Shown here one piece after another: positions 63,682 through 64,000 of a stretch of DNA of 64,000 nt (the stretch's first letter is position 1; each line of letters starts with the position of its first letter). The notes under the pieces were generated by a model. The model worked only from the letters and a program-made list of their open reading frames with translations. It did no database searches and was not told where the DNA came from. The position numbers were made by a program, and so were the translations under genes. Origin of the DNA: Acidobacteriota bacterium. Lineage in GTDB: Bacteria > Acidobacteriota > Vicinamibacteria > Fen-336. The stretch is from NCBI GenBank assembly GCA_011526565.1, contig WYBL01000100.1, positions 62,001 to 126,000 on the forward strand, given 5' to 3'.

Positions 63682-64000
63682 GTGAACGCCCCGCCTCCGA
63701 TCGCACACCACAACTCGATCCGCACGGTGCTCGTCGTCGCCGTGCTGGCGTTCGCCCTGGTGCCCGCCCTCGTGATCGGGGCGATCGGCGTGCGCGGCCT
63801 GACGGCCAGCGTCAGCCACGAGGCGCAGCAGCGGGTCGACCGCGACCTGGAGATCGTCGCCACCAGCTTCGGCCAGCGCCTCGGCCGGCTCGCCTCCTCG
63901 CTCGAGGTCGCCGCCAGCCGCGTCCAGCGCGCGGAGTCGCGCGACGAGGCGCTGGCCGCCCTGCGCCGCGAACTGGCCCTGAGCGTGCTTAACCTGTGCG
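63682..64000 (+). CDS. N-terminal part of a membrane sensor protein, cut by window edge
   Basis: Open from GTG 63682 to the window end without a stop (106 codons). It begins with a polar NAPPPIAHHNSIRTV, one transmembrane helix (VLVVAVLAFALVPALVIGAIGV), then a periplasmic helical region (TASVSHEAQQRVDRDLEIV, SFGQRLGRLASSLEVAASRVQ). This is the layout of a histidine kinase or chemoreceptor sensor domain. The 91-bp gap to the divergent histidine kinase suggests a shared regulatory region. The output domain lies outside the window, so the class is uncertain. Confidence 0.6.
   Translation, partial: MNAPPPIAHHNSIRTVLVVAVLAFALVPALVIGAIGVRGLTASVSHEAQQRVDRDLEIVATSFGQRLGRLASSLEVAASRVQRAESRDEALAALRRELALSVLNLC

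Overview
The window is GC-rich, gene-dense bacterial chromosome. Several families point to Acidobacteriota: a PadR regulator coupled to a duplicated MacB/FtsX-type orphan permease (ADOP), a cluster of proteins resembling the 'VWFA-related Acidobacterial domain' family, a tricorn-type protease, an S46 dipeptidyl-peptidase and three PknB-like kinases. This assignment is inferred from gene families, not from a marker gene. I saw no rRNA, tRNA, CRISPR array, insertion sequence or phage gene.

Layout. 1-9.5 kb: the 3' part of ATP-dependent PEP carboxykinase, a secreted M20 peptidase, a membrane/GAF/zinc-ribbon/kinase protein with a small partner, and a two-gene molybdopterin oxidoreductase (DmsA-like plus a DmsB-DmsC fusion). 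9.6-25.7 kb: S46 peptidase, PadR-ADOP pair, RibD/DHFR-like reductase, tricorn protease coupled to a fatty-acid desaturase, a secreted Cys/His/Asp protein, a decayed M14 peptidase behind carbamate kinase, folE, a BLUF photoreceptor and ahcY. 25.7-37.7 kb: an ArsR-methyltransferase regulator driving ahcY, an M1-like lipoprotein, a CARDB protein divergent from a PQQ-type propeller protein, vapBC, a DUF2157 pair, a sterol-desaturase-family enzyme, and a YetA-like lyase coupled to an SGNH esterase. 37.7-47 kb: a four-gene minus-strand operon of exported proteins, three of them VWFA-like. 47-55.5 kb: rhodanese, methyltransferase, then kinase - outer-membrane barrel - kinase, and an ABC exporter. 55.5-61.1 kb: an NAD-linked [NiFe] hydrogenase operon (hoxF-U-Y-H-W) ending in a receiver-domain gene. 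61.1-64 kb: an S9-type hydrolase, a histidine kinase and the start of another sensor.

The two energy modules are the DMSO-reductase-type enzyme and the hydrogenase. The hydrogenase has a good -24/-12 (sigma-54) candidate and a long leader with three perfect hairpins. Housekeeping promoters in the window recur as TTGACN - 16 to 18 bp - TAGNNT. Many gene pairs share ATGA/GTGA stop-start overlaps, so translational coupling is common. The most system-like unknown is the VWFA operon (37659-46994). The best-supported regulatory finds are the hox promoter/leader, the palindrome at the start of the ArsR-methyltransferase gene, and the palindrome inside the S46 promoter spacer. Two gene relics, a VapB stub and a frameshifted M14 peptidase, lie in stretches that otherwise look empty.
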